A DNA stretch of 64,000 bases, taken from positions 124,001-188,000 of the forward strand of contig NZ_PDWQ01000001.1 of assembly GCF_010211745.1 (NCBI RefSeq), read 5' to 3'. The stretch is from Pseudoxanthomonas kalamensis DSM 18571. Lineage in GTDB: Bacteria > Pseudomonadota > Gammaproteobacteria > Xanthomonadales > Xanthomonadaceae. Below are positions 49,969 to 58,771 of the stretch, one piece after another. How positions within the stretch are numbered: the stretch's first letter is position 1; each line of letters starts with the position of its first letter. A program made the position numbers and the translations under genes. Below the pieces are notes generated by a model that was given only the letters and a program-made list of their open reading frames with translations, was not told the DNA's origin and did no database searches.

Positions 49969-50484
49969 TCAGGCCGCGGCCTGCCGGCGTTGCTTGGCCA
50001 GCTTCTTGCGCACCATCTCGCGCTTCAGCGGCGACAGGTAGTCGACGAACAGCTTGCCGTCCAGGTGGTCCATCTCGTGCTGGATGCACACCGCCAGCAG
50101 GCCGTCGACATGAAGTTCCTGCGCCTGACCCTGACGGTCGAGAAAGCGCACGGTGATTTCATCGGCGCGGGTGACATCGGCGAAGATGCCCGGCACCGAC
50201 AGGCAGCCCTCCTGGTAGACCTGCTCGCCGGCCTTGTCGAGGATTTCCGGGTTGATGAACACCTGCGGCCGGTTCTTCTCCTCGCTGACGTCAATCACCA
50301 TGAACCGCTGGTGCACGTCCACCTGACTGGCCGCCAGACCGATGCCCGGCGCCTCGTACATGGTCTGGAACATGTCGTCCAGCCGCTGCTGGAACGCCGG
50401 TTCATGAATGTGAGTCGGCTCGACCGCCACCGCCTTGGTGCGCAGGCGCGGGTCCGGGAATTCGAGGATGGGAAGCAGGGCCAT
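49969..50484 (-). CDS. def: Peptide deformylase
   Basis: Def removes the N-formyl group from nascent proteins. The 171-aa protein has all three metal-site motifs: [13 protein letters not shown] and HEMDHL (His/His/Cys ligands plus catalytic Glu). The ATG at 50484 ([15 protein letters not shown]) is the family start; the frame's 30-codon extension is promoter DNA. It is divergent from a LysM gene. Confidence 0.97.
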   Translation of the reverse strand: MALLPILEFPDPRLRTKAVAVEPTHIHEPAFQQRLDDMFQTMYEAPGIGLAASQVDVHQRFMVIDVSEEKNRPQVFINPEILDKAGEQVYQEGCLSVPGIFADVTRADEITVRFLDRQGQAQELHVDGLLAVCIQHEMDHLDGKLFVDYLSPLKREMVRKKLAKQRRQAAA

Positions 50485-50617
50485 GGCAAGAATCAGGATG
50501 GGGGCGGAAGCCGAATACGGCAAGGGCTCACGAATTCTAACCCCGGCGCTTGCCCTGTGAGCCGGAATCTGCACTATAGTTAGCGACCACCTGTCGGGGA
50601 ATCAGGTACATACCACC

Positions 50618-51745
50618 ATGTTTAAACATTTTCGTACGGTTCTCGCCGCCGCCGCATTGACGGTCGCCACCGTCGCCGTGGCCGCCGAAATGACCGACGG
50701 CCACCCGGACACCTATGTGGTGAAGAAGGGCGACACCCTGTGGGACATCTCCGCCCGCTTCCTGAAGAAGCCGTGGCTGTGGCCGGAGATCTGGCAGGCC
50801 AACCCGCAAATCCAGAACCCGCACCTGATCTATCCCGGCGACGTCATCAGCCTGGCCTACCTGGACCGCGTGGCGGTGCAGCCCGGCCCGCGTGATGAAG
50901 CGCCGATCGGCGCCATTCCGCTGTCGGACATCGAGCCGTTCCTGAAGGATCGCAAGGTTGTCGACAGCTTCGAGCATCTGCCCTACGTGGTCGGTCTGGA
51001 AGACAACCGCCTGCGCTCGTCCAACGGGCAGCTGATCTACGCGCTCGGCCTCGACAGCGGCCAGCCGGGCCAGCGCTACGCCATCGTGCGCCCGACCGCG
51101 ATCCACTCCCGCGGCAAGTTCAACACCGACCTGGATTTCCGCGGCGGCCATATTTCCGGCGACGACAGCGCCTGGAAGGACTACGCGGTCCCGGACGAAA
51201 GCAGCGAACTGCTCGGCTACGAACTGGCCAAGGTCGGGGTCGGCGTGTACAAGCAGGGGCCCGTCGGCGATGCCGACGCCAGCACCCTGGTGCTGGAAGA
51301 CGAAGGCCTGGAAGTGCGCACCGGCGACCGCCTGGTCCCGGTCGAGGCGCAGCCCTACGACCTGCAGTTCTTCCCGCACGTCCCGCGCAGCCTGCCGGCC
51401 GACGGCCAGTTGCGCGTGCTGGCGGTGGCCGACACCTTCACCTCGGCCGGACCGCGCGACGTGATCGCCATTTCCGGCGGCAGCCGCGAAGGCATCGACA
51501 ACGGCACCGTGTTCTCGGTCTGGCGCCAGGGCAGCCACGTCAAAGACAACGTGGTCCACCGCGAATCCTCGCGCATGGACGATGCCTTCAAGGATGGGAC
51601 CGGTCGCGCCACGCTGCCGGACGAATACGCCGCCCATGCCATGGTCTTCCGCACCTTCGACAAGGTCAGCTATGCGCTGGTGATGGAAGGGATCAAGCCG
51701 GCGCGCGTCGGCTACGAACTGAAGCATCCCGACGCGACTTATTGA
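50618..51745 (+). CDS. Exported LysM-domain protein
   Basis: The 375-aa product has a signal peptide (cleaved near AVAAE) and an N-terminal LysM domain (residues 32-80, YVVKKGDTLWDISARFLKK) that should bind peptidoglycan. About 270 residues of a conserved but unnamed C-terminal region follow, with beta-strand-like segments. Genes of this type sit between def and dprA in many gammaproteobacteria, and a role in cell-wall handling is inferred from the LysM. A TATAGT -10 lies at 50575-50580. Confidence 0.92.
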   Translation: MFKHFRTVLAAAALTVATVAVAAEMTDGHPDTYVVKKGDTLWDISARFLKKPWLWPEIWQANPQIQNPHLIYPGDVISLAYLDRVAVQPGPRDEAPIGAIPLSDIEPFLKDRKVVDSFEHLPYVVGLEDNRLRSSNGQLIYALGLDSGQPGQRYAIVRPTAIHSRGKFNTDLDFRGGHISGDDSAWKDYAVPDESSELLGYELAKVGVGVYKQGPVGDADASTLVLEDEGLEVRTGDRLVPVEAQPYDLQFFPHVPRSLPADGQLRVLAVADTFTSAGPRDVIAISGGSREGIDNGTVFSVWRQGSHVKDNVVHRESSRMDDAFKDGTGRATLPDEYAAHAMVFRTFDKVSYALVMEGIKPARVGYELKHPDATY

Positions 51746-51775
51746 CCGGCTTCGGGGTTTTCCTACCCCTGCCTG

Positions 51776-51805
51776 CGACGGCGCCCGAGGGCGCCGTCGT
51801 CGTTT
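51776..51805 (+). terminator. Terminator after the LysM gene
   Basis: CGACGGCGCC-CGAG-GGCGCCGTCG (stem 51776-51785/51790-51799) is followed by TCGTTTG. A perfect stem; the T-tract is weak. Confidence 0.65.
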
Positions 51806-51824
51806 GCGCGCTAGGCTGCGAACG

Positions 51825-52952
51825 ATGCACGACGACGATTCCCTTGCCCTGCTCCGGCTGCTGCGAACCGGCGGCCCGATGGCGCCGCGTCGCGCACTGC
51901 TGGAGCGGCATGGCACGGTTCGCGATGCACTGGACGCCGGCCCCGGCGCATGGCGTCACGCCGGCCTCGGCGAGGCCCAGATCCGCGCCCTGCAGGAGCC
52001 CGGTGATGCGCAACTGCAGACCGCGATGGACTGGCTGGCCCGGCCTGACCACTACCTGCTGCACTACCGGCACCCGGATTACCCACCGCTGCTGCAACGC
52101 CTGCCCAGCCCGCCGCTGGCGCTGTTCGTCGATGGCGATCCGGCCGCGCTGTGGCATCCGGGCATCGCCGTGGTCGGCAGCCGTTCGCCGACCGCCGGCG
52201 GGCGCGACAACGCCCGCGATTTCGCCCGCGCGCTGGCCCGGGCCGGGATCGCCGTGATCAGCGGCATGGCGACCGGGATCGACGCGGCCGCCCACGAGGC
52301 CGCGCTGGAGACGGCCGAGGGCATCACCGTGGCGGTGCTCGGCACCGGGCCCGACCTGGCCTATCCGGCCGCGCATGCCGGCCTGCGCACGCGCATCGCC
52401 GCCCGTGGCGCCGTGATCAGCGAGCACCTGCCCGGCACCCCGGCCAAACCCGGACACTTCCCCAGCCGCAACCGGATCCTGGCCGGGCTGGCCCTGGGCA
52501 CCCTGGTGATCGAGGCCAGCGAACGCTCTGGCGCCCTGATCACCGCCCGCCAGGCCACCGATTTCGGCCGCGACGTGTTCGCCGTGCCCGGCTCGATCCA
52601 CAATCCGATGGCGCGCGGCTGCCACCGGCTGATCCGCGAAGGCGCCGGGCTGGTCGAAAGCGCCCACGAGGTGCTGGCCGCGGTCGCGCCGCTGGCCGAC
52701 GACTTGGCGGCCGCCCTGCACCACCGCCTAACGGCCCCGGATACCCCCGGTTCAGCTTCGGCAGACGCCCCGGCAGGGCTGGACCCCGACTACCAGACCT
52801 TGTGGCAGGCCCTCGGCCACGACCCAATCCCTATGGACAAGCTGGTCGAGCGCACCGGATTGACGGCCGCCGCCCTGTCCTCCATGCTGCTGGTCATGGA
52901 ACTGGACGGGCGAGTGACGGTCGAACACGGACGGTACTCGCGCAAGCGCTAG
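51825..52952 (+). CDS. dprA: DNA processing protein DprA
   Basis: DprA loads RecA onto incoming single-stranded DNA during natural transformation. The 375-aa protein has the Rossmann core ([33 protein letters not shown], and [12 protein letters not shown]) and a C-terminal winged-helix (about residues 310-375). The ATG at 51825 is chosen over a TTG seven codons upstream because it fits the family start [13 protein letters not shown]. It lies in the LysM-dprA-smg-topA order. Confidence 0.96.
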   Translation: MHDDDSLALLRLLRTGGPMAPRRALLERHGTVRDALDAGPGAWRHAGLGEAQIRALQEPGDAQLQTAMDWLARPDHYLLHYRHPDYPPLLQRLPSPPLALFVDGDPAALWHPGIAVVGSRSPTAGGRDNARDFARALARAGIAVISGMATGIDAAAHEAALETAEGITVAVLGTGPDLAYPAAHAGLRTRIAARGAVISEHLPGTPAKPGHFPSRNRILAGLALGTLVIEASERSGALITARQATDFGRDVFAVPGSIHNPMARGCHRLIREGAGLVESAHEVLAAVAPLADDLAAALHHRLTAPDTPGSASADAPAGLDPDYQTLWQALGHDPIPMDKLVERTGLTAAALSSMLLVMELDGRVTVEHGRYSRKR

Positions 52953-52998
52953 TTCCACTTCCTCCACAGTGCCGCCGGGCGGCATAGATCGAGGGGCG

Positions 52999-53472
52999 AT
53001 GAAAGAGAGCATCCTGGACGTTCTGCTGTACCTGTTCGAACACTACTTCACCGAAGACGCCGACCCGGTCCGCGACCGCGATTCGCTCCAGAACGGCCTG
53101 ATCCAGGCCGGTTTCAGCCCCGCCGAAATCAACAAGGCCTTCGACTGGCTGGACGCGCTGGCCGAACAGCGGCCGACGGCGGGCGCCGCGCGCGCGGACG
53201 GCCCGACCCGGGTCTACCACGGCCCGGAACTGGAAAAGCTGGACGTGGACTGCCGCGGCTTCCTGCTGTTCCTGGAACAGCACGGCATCCTCGACGCCGA
53301 CCAGCGCGAACTGGTGCTGGACCGCGCGATGGCGCTGGACCAGGACGAACTGGACCTGGACGACCTCAAATGGGTCGTGCTGATGGTGCTGTTCAACCAG
53401 CCCGGCTCTGAGGCGGCCTACGCCTGGATGGAAACCCAGATGTTCGCCGACGAACCCGAACCGGTGCACTGA
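52999..53472 (+). CDS. smg: Smg family protein (DUF494)
   Basis: The 157-aa acidic, helical protein ([17 protein letters not shown] at the start, [28 protein letters not shown] near the end) matches Smg, the conserved neighbour of dprA/def. Its function is not established. The ATG is preceded by GAGGGGCG. It lies 46 bp after dprA. Confidence 0.93.
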   Translation: MKESILDVLLYLFEHYFTEDADPVRDRDSLQNGLIQAGFSPAEINKAFDWLDALAEQRPTAGAARADGPTRVYHGPELEKLDVDCRGFLLFLEQHGILDADQRELVLDRAMALDQDELDLDDLKWVVLMVLFNQPGSEAAYAWMETQMFADEPEPVH

Positions 53473-53481
53473 GCCCCGTCG

Positions 53482-53979
53482 ATGTCCGCCCCGCCGCCGC
53501 TGCCTGACGGCGCATCCGTCGCCGCGACGCCTTCGCGCCCGCCGCGGATGGCAACTTGGAAGATCGTGCTGATCGTCTGCGCCGCGCTGGCGCTACCGGT
53601 GCTGGTCATCGTGGCGATCCTGGCGGCGATCGCCATTCCCGCCTATCAGGACTACACGCTGCGCGCCCGGGTGTACACCGCGGTCGCGGCGGTCGCGCCG
53701 TTGAAGACGCAGATCGTGCAGTTCGAAGACGAGCAGCAGGCCTGCCCCGGCAACGATGACGAAGGCTTCGGCGCACCGGAGAGCTACGCCGGCGATTCGG
53801 GGGCCGCTGTCCGCATCGGCGAATTCGACGGCCGCTGCGGACTGGAACTGCACCTCGACGATCCCAGTCCCCGACTCGACGGCAAGGTTCTGCGCCTCGA
53901 GCACGATGCCGAGAGCGGCGACTGGGACTGCAGTTCCGATATCGAGGTCAGATACCTGCCCGCCTCCTGCCGCGGCTAG
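53482..53979 (+). CDS. Membrane protein with type IV pilin-like segment
   Basis: The 165-aa protein has a single long hydrophobic segment (residues 27-52) ending in AIAIPAYQDYTLRARV (residues 49-64), the classical N-terminal core of type IV pilins. The usual GFTLIE prepilin cleavage site is absent and 22 residues, some Pro-rich, precede the helix. After it comes a soluble domain with cysteines in QACPGND, DGRCGL, DWDCSS and PASCRG that could form disulfides. It may be a pilin relative that is not processed. It starts 9 bp after smg. Confidence 0.75.
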   Translation: MSAPPPLPDGASVAATPSRPPRMATWKIVLIVCAALALPVLVIVAILAAIAIPAYQDYTLRARVYTAVAAVAPLKTQIVQFEDEQQACPGNDDEGFGAPESYAGDSGAAVRIGEFDGRCGLELHLDDPSPRLDGKVLRLEHDAESGDWDCSSDIEVRYLPASCRG

Positions 53980-54035
53980 CGCCGCGGCGCCCGGATAAGG
54001 TAACTTCCGTTCCGGAAGGAAGCTCTGGGGGATGG

Positions 54036-55148
54036 ATGTCCATCTGGTTTTACGCCGATGCCGACCGGCAACGGCAGGGGCCGCTCGCGACCGACGAACT
54101 CAAACGTCGATTCCATGCCGGCGACATCGGCCCGGACACCCTGGTCTGGCGCGATGGCATGCTGCAATGGCGTCCGCTGGCCGATCTGATGGCGCAACTG
54201 GGAATGACGCCGCCGCCTGCGGCGGTGGAATCGCCATCGCCCCTGGCGCCCGCCGCTCCGCCGTCGCTGCCGCCGGAACCCGAGCCGGAACTGTCCACGC
54301 CTGTCGCAGACGCGCCGGCTTCGGGCCGCGCCGTCTTCGCCCTGGGCAGCGACCCGGTCGAACCGGCGCCGGCGCGCGACTACGTGCCCAGCAGCTATAC
54401 CCCCGTGTCCGACAACCCCTACGCACCGGCGCGCTCGCCGCTGACCGGGCAGCTGCCAGCACGCATGGCCGCCGCGGACGAGAATGTGGTCTACGCCGGA
54501 TTCTGGAAGCGGGTGGCCGCCTCGATCATCGACAGCCTGATTGTCGGCATCGCCGGCGGCCTGACCGCCGAAGCGTTGGGCGGCATCTTCGGCGACCTGT
54601 CCGGCAGCGGCGCGCTGGGGACCTATGTCGGCACGCTGCTGCTGACGCTGTGCATCAATGTCTTCTACTACGCCGGCTTCCACTCCGGCTTCGTGTACGC
54701 CACACCCGGCAAGATGGCGGTCGGCATCAAGGTCGCGCGCAGCGACGGCGAACCGATCGGCTTCCTCCGCGGGGTGGCGCGTTATTTCGCCCTGTTTCTC
54801 AGCAGCCTGATCCTGTGCATCGGCTACCTGATGGCCGCCTTCACCGCACGCAAGCAGGCCCTGCACGACATGATCTGCGACACCGTGGTCGTCGACAAAT
54901 GGGCCTTCACCGGCCAGCCTGGCATGCAGCGCCGCGAACTGGGCGCGGTGACGACCGTGGTGCTGGTGCTCGGTGCATTGATGCTGGTAGCGTGGATGGT
55001 GATCGTCATGGCCATCGCGTTGCCGGCCTATCAGGATTACGTGCGCCGCGTCCGCGCGCAGCAGCACAGCCTGCAGGCCGTGCCGGCACCGGCCGGACAC
55101 GTCGCTGATACCCGTCTGTTCCACATCGACACAGGAAACCTTGCATGA
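54036..55148 (+). CDS. GYF_2-RDD membrane protein with pilin-like tail
   Basis: The 370-aa protein has an N-terminal GYF_2 (DUF4339) domain (residues 1-51, IWFYADADRQRQGPLATDEL, WRDGMLQW). A Pro/Ala-rich linker follows, then an RDD domain (residues 152-290; AGFWKRVAASIIDSLIV, GKMAVGIKVARSDG, RKQALHDMICDT). Near the end lies AIALPAYQDYVRR (326-338), the pilin-like segment shared with the previous gene. The stop overlaps the next gene (ATGA). Function unknown; the RDD domain suggests a membrane carrier or assembly role. Confidence 0.82.
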   Translation: MSIWFYADADRQRQGPLATDELKRRFHAGDIGPDTLVWRDGMLQWRPLADLMAQLGMTPPPAAVESPSPLAPAAPPSLPPEPEPELSTPVADAPASGRAVFALGSDPVEPAPARDYVPSSYTPVSDNPYAPARSPLTGQLPARMAAADENVVYAGFWKRVAASIIDSLIVGIAGGLTAEALGGIFGDLSGSGALGTYVGTLLLTLCINVFYYAGFHSGFVYATPGKMAVGIKVARSDGEPIGFLRGVARYFALFLSSLILCIGYLMAAFTARKQALHDMICDTVVVDKWAFTGQPGMQRRELGAVTTVVLVLGALMLVAWMVIVMAIALPAYQDYVRRVRAQQHSLQAVPAPAGHVADTRLFHIDTGNLA

Positions 55149-56062
55149 GCCAGTGGTATTACGCCGACCGCGACCGACAGCGCCAGGGGCCGGTGGAATC
55201 GGAGGAACTTGCGCGCCTGTTTCGTTTCGGCAGCGTCGCCCTGGACAGCCTGGTCTGGCGCGAAGGCATGCAGGAATGGCAGCCGTTGTCGGATTTCGGC
55301 AACGAGCTGCGATTGCTGGATGCGCCGGACGAAACGACCGCCGAGCCGGCCGCCGATACGCTGGATGCGATCGTTCCGGAACCCGCGGCCGTCGCGTCGC
55401 CCTACGCGCCGCCGGTGGCGGCGGTGAGTTCGGACGAGGCTTTCCACGCCGGCGGCGAAGTCGTGTACGCGGGCTTCTGGAAACGGGTGGCGGCGTATCT
55501 GATCGACGGTTTCATCGTCAACATCGCCGCGCAGATCGTGCAGATGGTGTTGATGCTGGTGTTCTTCGGCCTCAACGCCAGCGCGATGTCCGGCGACCCT
55601 TCGGGCATGTTCAACAGCGTCGGCGGCATCCTGTTCATCCTGGCCGCCTACCTGGTGCCGCTGCTGATCGGCGCCGGCTACTACGCCGCTTTCCACGCCT
55701 CGTCCAAGCAGGCCACGCTGGGCAAGATGGCGGTCGGGATCAAGGTCGTGCGCAGCGACGGCCACCGGATCACCCTGCTGCGCGGCATCGCCCGCTTCTT
55801 CGGCCTGATCCTGAGCGGCCTGATCGTCGGCATCGGCTTCCTGATGGCCGCCTTCACCGGCCGCAAGCAGGCCCTGCACGACATGATCTGTGACACCCTG
55901 GTGGTGGACAAGTGGGCCTACACCGCCCATCCGGAGTGGCAACGGCGCGAACTGGGCACGGTCACCATCGTCATCCTGGCGATCTTCGGCGTGCTGATCC
56001 TGTTGATGCTGGCCTTCTTCGGCATGATGATGGGAGTGCTGTTCGCCAACCTACCGAGCTGA
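55145..56062 (+). CDS. GYF_2-RDD membrane protein
   Basis: The 305-aa protein is a paralogue of the preceding gene: GYF_2 domain (MSQWYYADRDRQRQGPVESEEL, WREGMQEW), short acidic linker, and RDD domain with the same GKMAVGIKVVRSDG and RKQALHDMICDTLVVDKWA motifs. It has no pilin-like tail; instead it ends with a hydrophobic, Met/Phe-rich segment. Tandem duplication of the two genes is evident. Confidence 0.85.
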   Translation: MSQWYYADRDRQRQGPVESEELARLFRFGSVALDSLVWREGMQEWQPLSDFGNELRLLDAPDETTAEPAADTLDAIVPEPAAVASPYAPPVAAVSSDEAFHAGGEVVYAGFWKRVAAYLIDGFIVNIAAQIVQMVLMLVFFGLNASAMSGDPSGMFNSVGGILFILAAYLVPLLIGAGYYAAFHASSKQATLGKMAVGIKVVRSDGHRITLLRGIARFFGLILSGLIVGIGFLMAAFTGRKQALHDMICDTLVVDKWAYTAHPEWQRRELGTVTIVILAIFGVLILLMLAFFGMMMGVLFANLPS

Positions 56063-56108
56063 CCCCGGCCCGGGGCCCGGCTTGACAGCCCGGCCCCGAC
56101 CGTGATTC

Positions 56109-56122
56109 CACTATATATAGTG
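56109..56122. promoter_or_regulatory. AT-rich palindrome CACTATATATAGTG upstream of topA
   Basis: A perfect 14-bp palindrome stands 92 bp before the topA start in otherwise GC-rich DNA. It could be a -10 region and/or a site whose melting responds to DNA supercoiling, which would fit a topoisomerase gene. Confidence 0.5.
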
Positions 56123-56132
56123 TCTTGCCGAG

Positions 56133-56155
56133 CGCCCGGGATTCCGTCCCGGGCG
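56133..56155. terminator. Hairpin before topA
   Basis: The stem CGCCCGGGA/TCCCGGGCG (56133-56141, 56147-56155) has a 5-nt loop. It is followed by TCCTTGTCTCC, a poor T-tract, and lies between the AT-rich palindrome and the topA start. It could end transcription from the RDD genes or fold in the topA leader. Confidence 0.45.
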
Positions 56156-56213
56156 TCCTTGTCTCCCTAACTGCCTCGTCGCGGCCCCGGCCGCGCCCGG
56201 AACCGCCCCGCCC

Positions 56214-58721
56214 ATGGCCAAGAACCTCCTCATCGTCGAATCGCCCGCCAAGGCCAAGACGATCAACAAGTACCTCGGCAAGGACTTCCAGGTCCTGGCC
56301 TCGTACGGCCATGTCCGCGACCTGGTGCCCAAGGAAGGCGCGGTCGACCCGGACCACGGCTTCGCCATGCGCTACGACCTGATCGACAAGAACGAGAAGC
56401 ACGTCGAGGCCATCGCCAAGGCCGCCAAGGCCGCCGAAGGCATCTTCCTGGCGACCGACCCGGACCGCGAAGGCGAGGCGATCAGCTGGCATATCGCCGA
56501 GATCCTGAAGGAGCGCGGCCTGCTGGACGACAAGACCCTGCAGCGGGTGGTGTTCACCGAGATCACGCCGCGCGCGATCCGCGAGGCGATGTCGCAGCCG
56601 CGGCAGATCTCCGAGCCGATGGTCGATGCCCAGCAGGCGCGCCGCGCGCTGGACTACCTGGTCGGCTTCAACCTGTCGCCGGTGCTGTGGCGCAAGGTGC
56701 AGCGCGGGCTGTCGGCCGGGCGCGTGCAGTCGCCGGCGCTGCGGATGATCGTCGAGCGCGAGGAGGAGATCGAGGCTTTCGTCGCCCGCGAGTACTGGAG
56801 CATCGAGGCCGAGTGCGCGCATCCCTCGCAGGCGTTCACCGCCAAGCTGACCCGGCTGGACGGCAGGAAGTTCGAGCAGTTCACCATCACCGACGGCGAT
56901 ACCGCCGAAGATGCGCGCTCGCGGATTGCCGCTGCTGCGCAAGGCGCGCTGCACGTCACCGACGTGGCCAGCAAGGAGCGCAAGCGCCGCCCGGCGCCGC
57001 CGTTCACCACTTCCACCCTGCAGCAGGAAGCCTCGCGCAAGCTCGGCTTCACCACCTCGCGCACGATGCGGGTGGCGCAGAAGCTGTACGAAGGCGTGGC
57101 CCTGGGCGACGAAGGCACCGTCGGCCTGATCAGCTACATGCGTACCGACTCGGTGAACCTGTCGCAGGAGGCGCTGTCGGAGATCCGCGACGTCATCGCC
57201 CGCGACTTCGGCACCGAATCGCTGCCGGACAAGCCCAACTTCTACCAGACCAAGTCGAAGAACGCGCAGGAGGCGCACGAGGCCGTGCGTCCGACCAGCG
57301 CGCTGCGCACGCCGGCGCAGGTGGCCACGTACCTGGACGACGACGGCCGCCGCCTGTACGAGCTGATCTGGAAGCGCGCCGTGGCCTGCCAGATGGTGCC
57401 GGCCATCCTGAACACCGTCTCGGTCGACCTGGCCGCCGGCAGCGAGCACGGCTTCCGCGCCAGCGGCACCACCGTGGTGTTCCCCGGCTTCCTGGCCGTG
57501 TACGAGGAAGGCAAGGACCAGAAGTCGGCCGAGGACGACGACGAAGGCCGCAAGCTGCCGGCGATGAAGCTGGGCGATCGTGTGCCGCTGGACCGCATCC
57601 ACGCCGACCAGCACTTCACCGAGCCGCCGCCGCGCTACTCCGAAGCCAGCCTGGTCAAGGCGCTGGAGGAATACGGCATCGGCCGGCCGTCCACCTACGC
57701 TTCGATCATCCAGACCCTGCAGTACCGCAAGTACGTGGAACTGGAGAACCGCCGTTTCCGACCGACCGACGTTGGCCGCGCGGTGTCCAAGTTCCTCAGC
57801 AGCCACTTCACCCGCTACGTCGACTACGACTTCACCGCCAGGCTCGAGGACGAGCTGGACGCGGTCAGCCGCGGCGAGGAGGAATGGGTGCCGCTGATGG
57901 AGAAGTTCTGGGGCCCGTTCAAGGATCTGGTCGCGGAGAAGTCCGAATCGGTCGACCGCAGCGAAGCCACCGGCGCGCGCGAACTGGGTACCGACCCCAA
58001 GTCCGGCAAGCCGGTCAGCGTGCGCCTGGGCCGCTACGGGCCGTATGCGCAGATCGGCACCGTCGAGGACGAGGAAAAGCCGACCTTCGCCAGCCTGCGC
58101 CCCGGCCAGTCGATGCACACCATCTCGCTGGAAGATGCGCTGGACCTGTTCCGCCTGCCGCGCAAGCTGGGGCTGAGCAACGACGAGGAAGTCAGCGTCG
58201 GCATCGGCCGCTTCGGCCCGTTCGCCAAGCGCGGCAGCACCTACGCCTCGCTGAAGAAGGAAGACGACCCCTACACCATCGATCTGGCCCGCGCGGTGTT
58301 CCTGATCGAGGAGAAGGAAGAAATCGCCCGCAACCGCATCATCAAGGAATTCGACGGCAGCGACATCCAGGTGCTGAACGGCCGCTTCGGCCCGTACATC
58401 AGCGACGGCAAGCTCAACGGCAAGATTCCCAAGGATCGTGAGCCGGCCTCACTGACCCTGGAAGAGGTGCAGAAACTGCTGGAGGAAACCGGCAAACCGG
58501 CGCGCCGCGGTTTCGGCAAGAAGGCCCCGGCCAAGAAGGCTCCCGCGGCGAAGAAGGCGCCGGCGAAGAAAGCCGCCACGAAGAAAGCACCGGCCAAGAA
58601 GGCCGCCAAGAAGACCGTCACCAAAAAAACCGTCGCCCCCGCCGAGGAACCGGCCAAGTCGCTGCTGACCCCGGCCGCGACCACGCCGGGCAAGAAGCGA
58701 GTGATCAAGAAGGCCGACTGA
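56214..58721 (+). CDS. topA: DNA topoisomerase I
   Basis: TopA relaxes negatively supercoiled DNA. The 835-aa protein has the toprim motif VESPAKAKTI, DPDREGEAISWH, the catalytic Tyr308 in ISYMRTDS, and RPSTYA. The C-terminus lacks the cysteine zinc fingers of E. coli TopA. Instead it has Gly-rich repeats (LGRYGPYAQIG, GIGRFGPFAKRG, NGRFGPYISDG) and a Lys/Ala/Pro tail of about 50 residues that should bind DNA electrostatically. The ATG at 56214 is the family start MAKNLLIVESP. It follows an unusually strong palindrome upstream. Confidence 0.96.
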   Translation: MAKNLLIVESPAKAKTINKYLGKDFQVLASYGHVRDLVPKEGAVDPDHGFAMRYDLIDKNEKHVEAIAKAAKAAEGIFLATDPDREGEAISWHIAEILKERGLLDDKTLQRVVFTEITPRAIREAMSQPRQISEPMVDAQQARRALDYLVGFNLSPVLWRKVQRGLSAGRVQSPALRMIVEREEEIEAFVAREYWSIEAECAHPSQAFTAKLTRLDGRKFEQFTITDGDTAEDARSRIAAAAQGALHVTDVASKERKRRPAPPFTTSTLQQEASRKLGFTTSRTMRVAQKLYEGVALGDEGTVGLISYMRTDSVNLSQEALSEIRDVIARDFGTESLPDKPNFYQTKSKNAQEAHEAVRPTSALRTPAQVATYLDDDGRRLYELIWKRAVACQMVPAILNTVSVDLAAGSEHGFRASGTTVVFPGFLAVYEEGKDQKSAEDDDEGRKLPAMKLGDRVPLDRIHADQHFTEPPPRYSEASLVKALEEYGIGRPSTYASIIQTLQYRKYVELENRRFRPTDVGRAVSKFLSSHFTRYVDYDFTARLEDELDAVSRGEEEWVPLMEKFWGPFKDLVAEKSESVDRSEATGARELGTDPKSGKPVSVRLGRYGPYAQIGTVEDEEKPTFASLRPGQSMHTISLEDALDLFRLPRKLGLSNDEEVSVGIGRFGPFAKRGSTYASLKKEDDPYTIDLARAVFLIEEKEEIARNRIIKEFDGSDIQVLNGRFGPYISDGKLNGKIPKDREPASLTLEEVQKLLEETGKPARRGFGKKAPAKKAPAAKKAPAKKAATKKAPAKKAAKKTVTKKTVAPAEEPAKSLLTPAATTPGKKRVIKKAD

Positions 58722-58771
58722 GCCGGCGACGAAATTGATAGCCGCCTCCCCGCCGTGCGGCGGTCGTCGCC

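Noticed and set aside
53482-53979. Calling the 53482 gene a true type IV pilin
   Set aside because: The pilin core is present but the GFTLIE-type cleavage site is missing and 22 residues precede the helix, so it is described as pilin-like only.
58750-58763. Short hairpin CCGCC-GTGC-GGCGG between topA and gshA
   Set aside because: Only a 5-bp stem without a T-tract on either strand; could be chance in GC-rich DNA.
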